Positions 49,224 through 56,600 of a stretch of DNA of 64,000 bases are shown piece by piece; the stretch's first letter is position 1, and every line of letters starts with the position of its first letter. The notes under the pieces were generated by a model. It saw nothing but the letters and a program-made list of their open reading frames with translations. It ran no database searches and was not told where the DNA came from. Where the stretch lies: assembly GCF_001687325.1 (NCBI RefSeq), contig NZ_LZRD01000020.1:102317-166316 (forward strand), in the 5' to 3' direction. Both the position numbers and the translations under genes were made by a program. This DNA is from Streptomyces sp. PTY087I2. GTDB lineage: Bacteria; Actinomycetota; Actinomycetes; Streptomycetales; Streptomycetaceae.

Positions 49224-50738
49224 ATGCCGATATCCCCTGCCACCCGCCCGGAGACCGCGCACAGCCTCGTCCCCGCCGCCCCGGCCCGGCCCGCCGCCTC
49301 GCCGGGCCCCGGTCCGTCCGCCCGCCCTGGAGCCCGCCCGGAGACCGCACCCCGGCCCGTCCAGCCTGCTCGCCCTGGAGCCCGCCCGGTGGCCGCACCC
49401 CGGCCCGTCCTGTCTGCCCGCCCTGGAGCCCGCCCGGTGGCCGCACCCCGGCCCGTCCGGGCCGACGGCCCCTCGTCCGCTTCCCTCCTCGCCGTCTCCT
49501 GCGGGCAGTTGGTCGCGGCCCCGCGCTCCGCGCCGACGAGCGGCGGGCACCGGCCTTCGCGCCCGTCGTCGAATCCGTACCTCCGGCTGCTGGCGACGCC
49601 CGGGGCCCGCGCCTTCACGGCGGGCAATCTGATCGCCCGGCTGCCGATGGGCATGCTCAGCGTCAGCGCGGTCATCATGATCGCCGGGTCCCGGGGCTCG
49701 TACGCCCTCGCCGGGGCCGTCACCGCGACCGGCCTGGCCGCGACGGCGGTCGTCGCTCCCTTCACCGCCCGGCTGGTGGACCGGTTCGGGCAGGCGCGCG
49801 TCGCCGTGCCCGCCACCGCGCTCGCCGTGCTGGGGTCGCTGGCCCTGGTGCTGTGCGTGCACCTCGACGCCCCGGCCTGGACGCTGTTCGCCGCGTACGC
49901 CGCGACCGCGACGACCCCGAACACCGGCGGGATGTCCCGGGCCCGCTGGGCGTATCTGCACCGGGGCGATCCGGCGGCCCTGCACACCGCGAACTCCTTC
50001 GAGCAGGCCGCCGACGAGCTGTGCTTCATGCTGGGCCCGGTGCTGGCCGCGACGCTCTGCGGGGCGCTGTTCCCGGAGGCGGGCACCCTGGTGGGCGCGG
50101 CGCTCCTGATGACCGGCGTCCTGGTCTTCGCCGCCCAGCGCGCCACGGAACCGCCCGTCACCCCGCGTACGAAGGCGGTGGCCTCGCCGCTGCGCACGCC
50201 GGGGACGCCCGCGCTGCTGGCGGTGTTCCTCGCCACGGGGGCGGTGTTCGGGGCGCTGGAGGTGGTCTCCATCGCGCATGCCGGGGGCGCGATCCTGGCG
50301 CTCCAGGCGGCGGGCTCGGGGGCGGCGGGCCTGCTCTACGGTTCGCTGCGGCCGGCCCGGAACGTCCGCCTGCGGCTGCTGCTGTGCCTGGCCGCGATGA
50401 CGGCCCTGATGTCCCTGCCGCTGCTGGCCGCCGTCACGTCGGCCGGCCTGCCGGTCCTGGCGCTCTGCCTGCTGCTGGCGGGGGCGGCGACCGCGCCGAC
50501 GATGGTCACGGGCATGACGCTGGTCCAACGGGCGACGCGCCCGGAGCAGTTGAACGAGGGCATGACGCTCTCGGTGACCGCGCTGCTGGGCGGGGTCGCG
50601 GCCGGGGCGGCGGTGGGCGGCTGGCTGGTCGAGCACGCGGGGACGGCCTCCGGCTATACGGCCCCGATGTCGGCGGCGGCCCTCGCGCTGACCGTCGCGG
50701 CGGCGGGCGGCGGATACGGCCGGTGGCGGCGGACGTGA
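49224..50738 (+). CDS. MFS transporter with a Pro/Ala-repeat N-terminus
   Basis: A 504-residue transporter. The first 110 residues are low complexity: three 16-residue repeats RPGARP(ETA/VAA)PRPV.. lie at about residues 33-80. The transporter core starts ARAFTAGNLIARLPMGMLSVSAVIMIAG and has about 12 membrane segments, with the RLVDRFGQARVAVPA motif-A-type loop. It is divergent from a LysR gene. The ATG at 49224 gives MPISPATRPETAH; the repeats are translated from this start, but an internal start nearer the first membrane segment cannot be excluded. Substrate unknown. Confidence 0.8.
   Translation: MPISPATRPETAHSLVPAAPARPAASPGPGPSARPGARPETAPRPVQPARPGARPVAAPRPVLSARPGARPVAAPRPVRADGPSSASLLAVSCGQLVAAPRSAPTSGGHRPSRPSSNPYLRLLATPGARAFTAGNLIARLPMGMLSVSAVIMIAGSRGSYALAGAVTATGLAATAVVAPFTARLVDRFGQARVAVPATALAVLGSLALVLCVHLDAPAWTLFAAYAATATTPNTGGMSRARWAYLHRGDPAALHTANSFEQAADELCFMLGPVLAATLCGALFPEAGTLVGAALLMTGVLVFAAQRATEPPVTPRTKAVASPLRTPGTPALLAVFLATGAVFGALEVVSIAHAGGAILALQAAGSGAAGLLYGSLRPARNVRLRLLLCLAAMTALMSLPLLAAVTSAGLPVLALCLLLAGAATAPTMVTGMTLVQRATRPEQLNEGMTLSVTALLGGVAAGAAVGGWLVEHAGTASGYTAPMSAAALALTVAAAGGGYGRWRRT
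49321..49464 (+). repeat. Three tandem 48-bp repeats in the MFS N-terminus
   Basis: Units at 49321-49368, 49369-49416 and 49417-49464, each beginning CGCCCTGGAGCCCGCCCGG, encode 16-residue Pro/Arg/Ala repeats. Units 2 and 3 are nearly identical; unit 1 differs at a few bases. Confidence 0.8.
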
Positions 50739-50768
50739 AACGGGCGCCTGGCGCCGGGCATGAGAAAA

Positions 50769-50804
50769 GCCGCTGCCCCGCGAGCGAACTCACGGGGCAG
50801 CGGC
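50769..50804 (-). terminator. Terminator of the tmRNA gene
   Basis: GCCGCTGCCCCG (50769-50780) pairs with its complement at 50793-50804; on the minus strand it is followed by TTTT (50765-50768). It stands 15 bp beyond the tmRNA 3' end. Confidence 0.85.
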
Positions 50805-50818
50805 CTACATGGGAATTG

Positions 50819-51202
50819 TGGAGATGGCGGGAATCGAACCCGCGTCCAACGGTGCGGAACCAGGGCTTCTCCGAGTGCAGTTCGCTGCGCTTTTCTCGGC
50901 CCCGGAGGTCACGCGAACAAGCCTCCGACAGGCCCAGCCACTGTTTGATTTCCTTCTCGGACCCGTGGCCGGACCGAGAAGTTTAGATCCCTAGCTGATG
51001 CCAGGATCCGGGTCGGGATCACCCCCGGGCTGACACTCCGCAGAGTCTTCGCTAGCTGCTAATTAGGCAGCGAGGGCGAAGGCGGAGGAATCGCGCTTGG
51101 AATTGGCGATTATTGTTTGCGACATATGGTTTACGAGATCATTGCCGCTTCCTCGACTCGCTTCCCCTGCTTCGACATCCGCTGTCGAAACCGATCATCC
51201 CC
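50819..51202 (-). ncRNA. ssrA: Transfer-messenger RNA (tmRNA)
   Basis: A 384-base RNA that rescues stalled ribosomes with SmpB. The 5' end GGGGATG pairs with CATCTCC at the 3' end to form the tRNA-like acceptor, and the T-arm GGGTTCGATTCCC is conserved. The tag reading frame (51063-51107) encodes ANSKRDSSAFALAA, which ends in the ALAA degradation signal read by ClpXP-type proteases. The terminal CCA is not fully encoded. Several pseudoknot stems are visible in the middle. The gene follows smpB on the same strand, with a potential terminator hairpin between. Confidence 0.93.
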
Positions 51203-51210
51203 ATGTGGTG

Positions 51211-51240
51211 TTTTCAAAACGCGCACCTTCGCTGAGGTGC
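51211..51240 (-). terminator. Possible terminator between smpB and ssrA
   Basis: On the minus strand GCACCT (51240-51235) pairs with AGGTGC (51228-51223) and GCGTTTT follows. It lies just upstream of ssrA, inside its leader, so it may limit smpB read-through or be part of the precursor. Confidence 0.4.
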
Positions 51241-51300
51241 ACGGCCCATCGTACGTGACCAACGCCGGACGATGCCAGCGTATTCCCCGCGAGGGGGTCC

Positions 51301-51789
51301 TCAGGCGCTGCGCTGCCGCCTGCGGGCCGCCGCGATGGCGCGGTTCGTCTCCCGCGTGTCCTGCTTCTCGCGGAGCGTCTGCCGCTTGTCGTACTCCTTC
51401 TTGCCCTTGGCGAGCGCGATCTCGACCTTGACCCGGCCGTCCTTGAAGTACAGCGCGAGCGGCACGATGGTGTGGCCCGTCTCCTGCGACTTCGACTCCA
51501 GCTTGTCGATCTCGGCCCGGTGCAGCAGCAGCTTCCGCTTCCGCTTGGCCGCGTGGTTCGTCCAGGTGCCCTGGACGTACTCGGGTACGTGGATGTTGTG
51601 GAGCCACGCCTCGTGGTCGTCGATCTGCACGAAGCCGTCGACCAGGGAGGCCCGCCCCATGCGCAGGGACTTGACCTCCGTACCCATGAGGACGAGGCCG
51701 CACTCGTAGGTGTCGAGGATCGTGTAGTCGTGCCGCGCCTTCTTGTTCTGCGCGATCATCTTGCGCCCGGTGTCTTTTTCCTTCGCCAT
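51301..51789 (-). CDS. smpB: tmRNA-binding protein SmpB
   Basis: A 162-residue RNA-binding protein that delivers tmRNA to stalled ribosomes. It has the SmpB OB-fold core (NKKARHDYTILDTYECGLVLMGTEVKSLR, DGFVQIDDHEAWLHNIHVPEY, RKLLLHRAEIDKL) and the basic C-terminal tail that enters the mRNA channel (KKEYDKRQTLREKQ ... RRRQRSA). Its partner ssrA lies 98 bp downstream. The gene follows the C-terminal processing protease by 18 bp, so it is probably transcribed with ftsE, ftsX and that protease, with other promoters possible. Confidence 0.96.
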   Translation of the reverse strand: MAKEKDTGRKMIAQNKKARHDYTILDTYECGLVLMGTEVKSLRMGRASLVDGFVQIDDHEAWLHNIHVPEYVQGTWTNHAAKRKRKLLLHRAEIDKLESKSQETGHTIVPLALYFKDGRVKVEIALAKGKKEYDKRQTLREKQDTRETNRAIAAARRRQRSA

Positions 51790-51807
51790 AGTGCGGTCAT
51801 TTTCGCA

Positions 51808-52992
51808 CTACGACCCGCCCCCGAGGCCACTCAATACTGTCTCGGCCCGCTGCTGGGCCCGCTCCCCCACCACCAGGTCCGGCGTGATGCCCTTGCCGTC
51901 GACGCTGCGGCCGCCCGGGGTGCGGTAGTGGCCGACGGTCAGCTCGGCCACCGAACCGCCCGGAAGCCTGCTGGGCATCTGCACGGAGCCCTTGCCGAAG
52001 GTGGGCGAGCCGACGGTGACCGCGCGGCCCCGGTCCTGGAGGGCGCCGGTCAGCAGCTCGGCGGCGCTCATCGTGCCGCCGTCGACCAGGACGACGACCG
52101 GCCGGTCCGTGTCACCGCCCGGATCGGCGTACAGCGCGTGCTGGTCCCCGCGTACGTCGTACGTGGCGACCAGGCCGCCGTCCAGGAAGGCGGAGGCGGC
52201 GACGACGGCCTCGGCGACGAGTCCGCCGGAGTTGGCGCGCAGATCGAGGAGTATCCCCGCCCCGTCGGGGGCGTCCCGGACCGCGTCCCGGACGTCGGCC
52301 CCCGCGCCCTTGGTGAAAGCGGCGACTTTCACCAGGACCGCCGACGAGGGCTCGTCGCCCAGCCGCCGCACGGTGACCGCCTCGGTGGTGAGCCGGGCCC
52401 GCTCCAGGGTCTCCGTCCAGCTCCGGCCCTTCCGGACGAGCCCGAGCTCCACCCGGCTGCCCTCGGCCGCTCCCGTACCGTCTCCGCGCAGTAACGCGAC
52501 GACCTCCGCGACGGGGCGTCCGCCGATCGCGCGGCCGTCCAGGGTGCGCAGCAGGTCGCCGGCGCGGATGCCGGCCCGGTCGGCGGGGCCGCCGGGCTGG
52601 ACGCGCGAGACGGTGACATCGCGGCCGGTGCGCCGGGCGGAGAGCCCGACCCCGGTGTAGGTGCCGTCCAGCGCCTGCTCGAACTCCTCGTACTCCCGCT
52701 CGTCGTAGACCGCGCCCCAGCGGTCCCCGCTGCGGCTGACGACCTCCTCGGCGGCGGCCTTCACGGACTTCCCGTCGGCCTCGGCCTCGGCGGCCGCGTC
52801 CTCGATCTCCTCGTGGTCGACCGGGGCGACGGTGGAGGAGACGGCGCGGGTCTGCGGACCGGGCCCGGGTTCGGGTTCCTGCGGCAGCGAACCGGTCGCG
52901 GCGGCGGTGGCGAGAGCGCACCCGAAGACCCATGTCAGGGCCGCCCCGCGGCGAAGACCGCGGGGCCCGAAGCGTTGAGCGGAGCCCGACAT
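51808..52992 (-). CDS. S41 family carboxy-terminal processing protease with PDZ domain
   Basis: A 394-residue secreted protease. The N-terminal stretch ALTWVFGCALATAAATGS (about 18-35) is a signal or membrane anchor. A PDZ domain is at about 108-185 (VTVSRVQPGGPADRAGIRAGDLLRTLDG). The S41 catalytic domain has Ser in DGGTMSAAEL and Lys in SPTFGKGSV, the Ser-Lys dyad of Ctp proteases. It trims or degrades proteins at the outer side of the membrane. The ATG at 52992 is used; an upstream in-frame start adds 24 residues without a signal-like sequence. Operon with ftsX/ftsE upstream and smpB downstream. Confidence 0.9.
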   Translation of the reverse strand: MSGSAQRFGPRGLRRGAALTWVFGCALATAAATGSLPQEPEPGPGPQTRAVSSTVAPVDHEEIEDAAAEAEADGKSVKAAAEEVVSRSGDRWGAVYDEREYEEFEQALDGTYTGVGLSARRTGRDVTVSRVQPGGPADRAGIRAGDLLRTLDGRAIGGRPVAEVVALLRGDGTGAAEGSRVELGLVRKGRSWTETLERARLTTEAVTVRRLGDEPSSAVLVKVAAFTKGAGADVRDAVRDAPDGAGILLDLRANSGGLVAEAVVAASAFLDGGLVATYDVRGDQHALYADPGGDTDRPVVVLVDGGTMSAAELLTGALQDRGRAVTVGSPTFGKGSVQMPSRLPGGSVAELTVGHYRTPGGRSVDGKGITPDLVVGERAQQRAETVLSGLGGGS

Positions 52993-53012
52993 GGCGACGA
53001 GTCTAGGACAAA

Positions 53013-53054
53013 CCCCCTGGGGCGCACGGGCGATCGCCCGTGCGCCCCAGGGGG
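53013..53054 (-). terminator. Large perfect palindrome after ftsX
   Basis: A 42-bp palindrome (53013-53054, with only GATC unpaired at the centre) begins 7 bp beyond the ftsX stop and ends 21 bp before the protease ATG. It could terminate most ftsEX transcripts or form a processing site, as no T-run follows. Confidence 0.65.
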
Positions 53055-53060
53055 CACATG

Positions 53061-53981
53061 TCACACCTTCAGGTACTTGCGCAGCGCGAAGAGAGCGGCG
53101 ACGGCGGGCATCAGCAGACCGATCGCGAGCACCAGCGGAAGCTTGGTCAGGACCGCGTCCCAGCCGATGAAGTTGATCAGGTTCAGCTTCTCCTGGAGGG
53201 CGAGGCCGCCGTCGATCAGGAAGTACCGGCCGCCGAGCAGCATGGCGCAGGCCAGCACGCCGCCGATGAGGCCGGCGACGGCCGCCTCCATGATGAAGGG
53301 GGCCTGGATGTAGAAGCCGGAGGCTCCCACGAGGCGCATGATGCCCGTTTCACGTCTCCGGCTGAACGCGGAGACGCGCACGGTGTTGACGATCAGGATC
53401 AGCGCGATGACGAGCATGAGGATCATCACGTAGATCGCGACGACGTTCATGCCGTTCATCAGCTCGAAGAGGTTGTCCAGGATGGACCGTTGGTCCTGGA
53501 CGGACTGCACCCCGTCCCGCCCGGCGAAGGCCGTCGCGACGACCTTGTACTTCTGCGGGTCCTTGAGCTTGACCCGGAAGGACTCCTGCATCTGGTCGGG
53601 CGTGATGTTGCCCGCCATCGGGGAGTCGCCGAACTGCTCCTGGTAGTGCTTGTACGCCTCGTCGACCGTCTCGAAGTGGACCGGCTTCTCGACGGCGTCC
53701 ATCTTCTCCAGATCGGCCTTGATCTGATCCTTCTGCTCCTTGGTGACAGCCCCCTTGGCGCACTTGGGCATGTCCTTGGCGTCGTTCTTGTTGCAGAGGA
53801 AGATCGAGACGTTGACCTTGTCGTACCAGTAGTCCTTCATCGTGCTGACCTGCTCGCGCATCAGCAGCGCACCGCCGAACAGGGCGAGCGAGAGGGCGAC
53901 GGAGACCACGACCGCGAAGGTCATCGTGAGGTTGCGGCGGAGACCGACGCCGATCTCCGACAGGACGAACTGGGCGCGCAT
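53061..53981 (-). CDS. ftsX: Cell division protein FtsX (permease-like subunit)
   Basis: A 306-residue membrane protein with four transmembrane segments: one at about 23-45 and three near the C-terminus. They flank a large extracellular loop (about 50-165) with STMKDYWYDKVNVSIFLCNKNDAKDMPKC (two cysteines), as in FtsX. With FtsE it activates peptidoglycan hydrolases at the division site or at the wall. It follows ftsE by 54 bp. The actinobacterial FtsX loop is known to bind the hydrolase RipC in mycobacteria; in Streptomyces the partner is not defined here. Confidence 0.93.
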   Translation of the reverse strand: MRAQFVLSEIGVGLRRNLTMTFAVVVSVALSLALFGGALLMREQVSTMKDYWYDKVNVSIFLCNKNDAKDMPKCAKGAVTKEQKDQIKADLEKMDAVEKPVHFETVDEAYKHYQEQFGDSPMAGNITPDQMQESFRVKLKDPQKYKVVATAFAGRDGVQSVQDQRSILDNLFELMNGMNVVAIYVMILMLVIALILIVNTVRVSAFSRRRETGIMRLVGASGFYIQAPFIMEAAVAGLIGGVLACAMLLGGRYFLIDGGLALQEKLNLINFIGWDAVLTKLPLVLAIGLLMPAVAALFALRKYLKV

Positions 53982-54035
53982 GGCGTCCTTTCAGTACTCG
54001 ATGCTCGAAATGCACGAAGGGCCGGAGCCCCTCGG

Positions 54036-54725
54036 TCAGTGCTGGTAGCCGTAGACGCCGCGTGCCTGGTCGCGTACGAGACGGCCCTGCTCGAGCTCGA
54101 TGACGCGCTTGCGCATCTGGTCGACGATGTTCTGGTCGTGGGTCGCCATGATCACGGTGGTGCCGGTCCGGTTGATCCGGTCCAGCAGCTTCATGATGCC
54201 CACCGAGGTCTGCGGGTCGAGGTTGCCGGTCGGCTCGTCCGCGATCAGCAGCATGGGGCGGTTGACGAAGGCGCGGGCGATGGCCACACGCTGCTGCTCA
54301 CCGCCGGAGAGCTCACCGGGCATCCGCTCCTCCTTGCCGCCGAGGCCGACGAGGTCGAGCACCTGCGGCACGGCCTTGCGGATCTCGCCGCGGGGCTTGC
54401 CGATGACCTCCTGCGCGAAGGCCACGTTCTCCGCGACCGTCTTGTTGGGCAGCAGGCGGAAGTCCTGGAAGACCGTCCCCAGCTGGCGGCGCATCTGCGG
54501 CACCTTCCAGTTGGACAGCCGCGCGAGGTCCTTGCCGAGCACATGGACCATGCCCGTGCTGGCCCGCTCCTCGCGCAGGATCAGTCGCATGAAGGTCGAC
54601 TTGCCGGAGCCGGAGGACCCCACCAGGAAGACGAACTCACCCTTCTCGATGTCCAGCGAGACATCGCGCAGAGCCGGTCGGGTCTGCTTCGGGTAGGTCT
54701 TGGAGACGTTGTCGAATCGGATCAC
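54036..54725 (-). CDS. ftsE: Cell division ATP-binding protein FtsE
   Basis: A 229-residue ABC-type ATPase that works with FtsX. Walker A GSSGSGKST is at about residues 36-44, the LSGGEQQRVAIARAF signature at about 137-151, and Walker B LIADEPTGNLD just after, all as in FtsE. The N-terminus MIRFDNVSKTYPKQTRPAL is typical. It is the first gene of ftsE-ftsX-ctp-smpB-ssrA on the minus strand, and is divergent from a small zinc-ribbon gene. Ribosome site GGCCGACCG is weak; the ATG at 54725 is unambiguous by family alignment. Confidence 0.95.
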   Translation of the reverse strand: MIRFDNVSKTYPKQTRPALRDVSLDIEKGEFVFLVGSSGSGKSTFMRLILREERASTGMVHVLGKDLARLSNWKVPQMRRQLGTVFQDFRLLPNKTVAENVAFAQEVIGKPRGEIRKAVPQVLDLVGLGGKEERMPGELSGGEQQRVAIARAFVNRPMLLIADEPTGNLDPQTSVGIMKLLDRINRTGTTVIMATHDQNIVDQMRKRVIELEQGRLVRDQARGVYGYQH

Positions 54726-54979
54726 GGATGCACCACGGTCGGCCGGGAGTAGGTGAGCGTGACCATACGCGAACCGGGCTCACGCGTGCAGGCGGCGTCC
54801 GGCAATGGGTGTTATATGGCGAATCGCCCCACGGTACGAAACGGGTCGTGCCGGACCTTGTCCGGCGGGCCGCGCCGAAATCGCCGCGAGCTGGCACAGT
54901 GGTGGGGGGAACGGTTGCGTTTCCGTGAGCGTTGTGCGGAGAGAAAGCAGGCAAGCGGCTCCGCCGCGCGGGAGGAGGA

Positions 54980-55186
54980 ATGCGCATGACCTATGACCGA
55001 CTGGTGTGCGCGAACTGCGCGGCGCCCGTGAGCGAGGGCCGTTGCCGCGTCTGCCGTGCCGTGCGGCAGCAGATGCTGGAGGAGCAGGGCCAGGGCCCGC
55101 TGGCCGGGATGAGCCCGGTGGCGCTGATCGCCCTGATGCTGGTGCTGCTGACGGCGCTCGCGCTGCTGGCGTACCAGGCGGCCTGA
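54980..55186 (+). CDS. Small zinc-ribbon membrane protein
   Basis: A 68-residue protein with the cysteine pairs CANC and CRVC at about residues 10-13 and 22-25, suited to bind one zinc, then a short basic linker and one C-terminal membrane segment (about 45-65, SPVALIALMLVLLTALALLAYQ). The GGAGGAGG ribosome site directly before the ATG is excellent. It is divergent from ftsE. Its function is unknown; the topology, zinc ribbon inside and a membrane anchor, is that of small regulatory or adaptor proteins. Confidence 0.8.
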   Translation: MRMTYDRLVCANCAAPVSEGRCRVCRAVRQQMLEEQGQGPLAGMSPVALIALMLVLLTALALLAYQAA

Positions 55187-55288
55187 TCAGGGCCGCGAGG
55201 GCCGCGCGGCCGCTGGTGGCCGCCGCTCACCGCCCCGTCGGGGCGCACAGACGTATGCGTACGGCCGCCTGAGCGGTCCGGACGCGCG

Positions 55289-55328
55289 GAAGGGCCCGGG
55301 AGGACGTACGACGCCTCCCGGGCCCTTC
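55289..55328. terminator. Bidirectional terminator between the zinc-ribbon gene and the LAETG gene
   Basis: GAAGGGCCCGGGAGG (55289-55303) pairs with its exact complement at 55314-55328, around a 10-base loop. It lies in the convergent gap, about 100 bp from each stop codon. Confidence 0.8.
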
Positions 55329-55431
55329 GTCATGCTGTGCTGCGCCGCGTACGGGCCTGATCCGCGCCCGCTACGCGCCGGTACGGCCGGTCACGGTCCG
55401 CGGCAGCTGCCGCGGACCCGGACGTCCGGAT

Positions 55432-56268
55432 CTAGGCGACCGTGCGGCCGCCGCCGACCAGGCGCGGCAGGATGCGGAAGCCGATGCCGCCCGCGATCAT
55501 CGTCGCGGCGCCGATGACCAGGAAGGTCGTCTCGGCCGCACCGGTCTCGGCGAGCTCTTCCTTGCCCTTGCTCTGCTCGACCGGCTTGTTGCCGACGCTG
55601 TCGGTGTCGGTGTTGTCGGTGCACTCGGCGCCGTCGAGGTCGACGGTGCAGCCGGCGTCGTCGCCACCGGTGGCGGAACCGCCGGTCGCGCTGGAGCCGC
55701 CCTGGTCGCCGCCGGTGGAACCCGAGGTACCGGGGGTGCCGGTGGAGCCCGAGGTGCCCGGGGTGCCCGTGGTGGTCTCGCCGGTGGTCTCACCCGTGGT
55801 GGTCTCACCGGTCGTCGAGGTCTCACCGGTGGTGGACGTCTCGCCGGTCGTCTCACCGGTGGTGGTCTCGCCCGTGGTGGACGTCTCGCCGGTGGTCTCA
55901 CCGGTCGTCGTCTCGCCGGTGGTCTCGCCCGTGGTGGTCTCACCGGTGGTGGACGTCTCACCCGTGGTCTCGCCGGTGGTGGTCTCGCCGGTCGTCTCAC
56001 CGGTCGTGGTCTCGCCGGTGGTCTCACCCGTGGTGGTCTCGCCCGCCGCGCCGCCCGGGTCGGCGCCGCCGATCGGGTCGTCGTCGCCGTCGATGCCCAG
56101 CCCGACGTCGATGCCGTTCTCGTCGGCCTGGACCTGGACGTCCGCGACGCCGGTGTCGACGCCGATCTCCAGCGCCTGCGCCGCACCGGCCGCAGTCAGC
56201 GAGGCACCCGCTGCGATAACCGCACCAGCGGCTATCCGCGCGACGCGAACACGCGTCTTCTTCGTCAT
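55432..56268 (-). CDS. Sortase-anchored cell-wall protein with TGE repeats (LAETG)
   Basis: A 278-residue secreted protein. A signal peptide (about 1-33, MTKKTRVRVARIAAGAVIAAG..AAQA) is followed by an acidic domain (ENGIDVGLGIDGDDD), then a long Thr-Gly-Glu repeat (about 75-170: GETTTGETTGETTTGE and TSTTGE variants). Next come a Gly/Ser region, a Cys pair (AGCTVDLDGAECTD) and the sortase signal LAETGAAETTFLVIGAATMIAGGIGFRILPRL with a basic end. LAETG fits the LAXTG specificity of class E sortases in Streptomyces. The repeats vary in number between strains in similar proteins. Ligand unknown; a wall-spanning stalk is likely. Confidence 0.88.
   Translation of the reverse strand: MTKKTRVRVARIAAGAVIAAGASLTAAGAAQALEIGVDTGVADVQVQADENGIDVGLGIDGDDDPIGGADPGGAAGETTTGETTGETTTGETTGETTTGETTGETSTTGETTTGETTGETTTGETTGETSTTGETTTGETTGETSTTGETSTTGETTTGETTGETTTGTPGTSGSTGTPGTSGSTGGDQGGSSATGGSATGGDDAGCTVDLDGAECTDNTDTDSVGNKPVEQSKGKEELAETGAAETTFLVIGAATMIAGGIGFRILPRLVGGGRTVA
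55765..56043 (-). repeat. Trinucleotide-based TGE repeat array in the LAETG gene
   Basis: About 280 bp built from 12- and 15-bp units encoding TTGE, TGE and STTGE. Codon use alternates (ACCACGGGCGAG/ACCACCGGCGAG), so the DNA copies are not identical, which limits but does not stop recombination between them. Confidence 0.75.
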
Positions 56269-56553
56269 CTGTTGCTACCCCCAGTAGCCGATCTCGTCAG
56301 TGGAGCAGCCATATGCGGGCAGCGGGCCCAGCCGGGAATCGCTCACGGCAAGGCCACGTCGTGTCGTGGTCACCCCGCCCCGCCCCCCGGTACACACCCG
56401 CCCCAGACATACGCATGCTGCTCCAGCACCCTGACCAGAGTTAAGGATTACGTCAAGGCCGTTCCATGCACTAGGCACCGATTTAGGGCGAGTTGACGCC
56501 TATTCGGAAGCGTGACTGTGACGCATCGGGCACAGATCCTCCCCAACGCAGGA
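56269..56553. other. Gene-free region upstream of the LAETG gene
   Basis: With the prfB terminator this gap is 332 bp. It carries a possible promoter (TTGACG at 56456-56451, minus strand, 17 bp from CAGGGT at 56433-56428), giving a leader of about 150 bases. No ORF is supported. Confidence 0.5.
56428..56456 (-). promoter_or_regulatory. Candidate promoter of the LAETG gene
   Basis: TTGACG and CAGGGT on the minus strand, separated by 17 bases. The -35 matches vegetative promoters well, the -10 poorly. Confidence 0.35.
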
Positions 56554-56581
56554 GGGCCCGGACAGATCCCCGTCCGGGCCC
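56554..56581 (-). terminator. Terminator of prfB
   Basis: GGGCCCGGAC (56554-56563) pairs with GTCCGGGCCC (56572-56581), 8-base loop, 19 bp beyond the prfB stop. Confidence 0.7.
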
Positions 56582-56600
56582 AACCTCCGTACCGCTGAAG

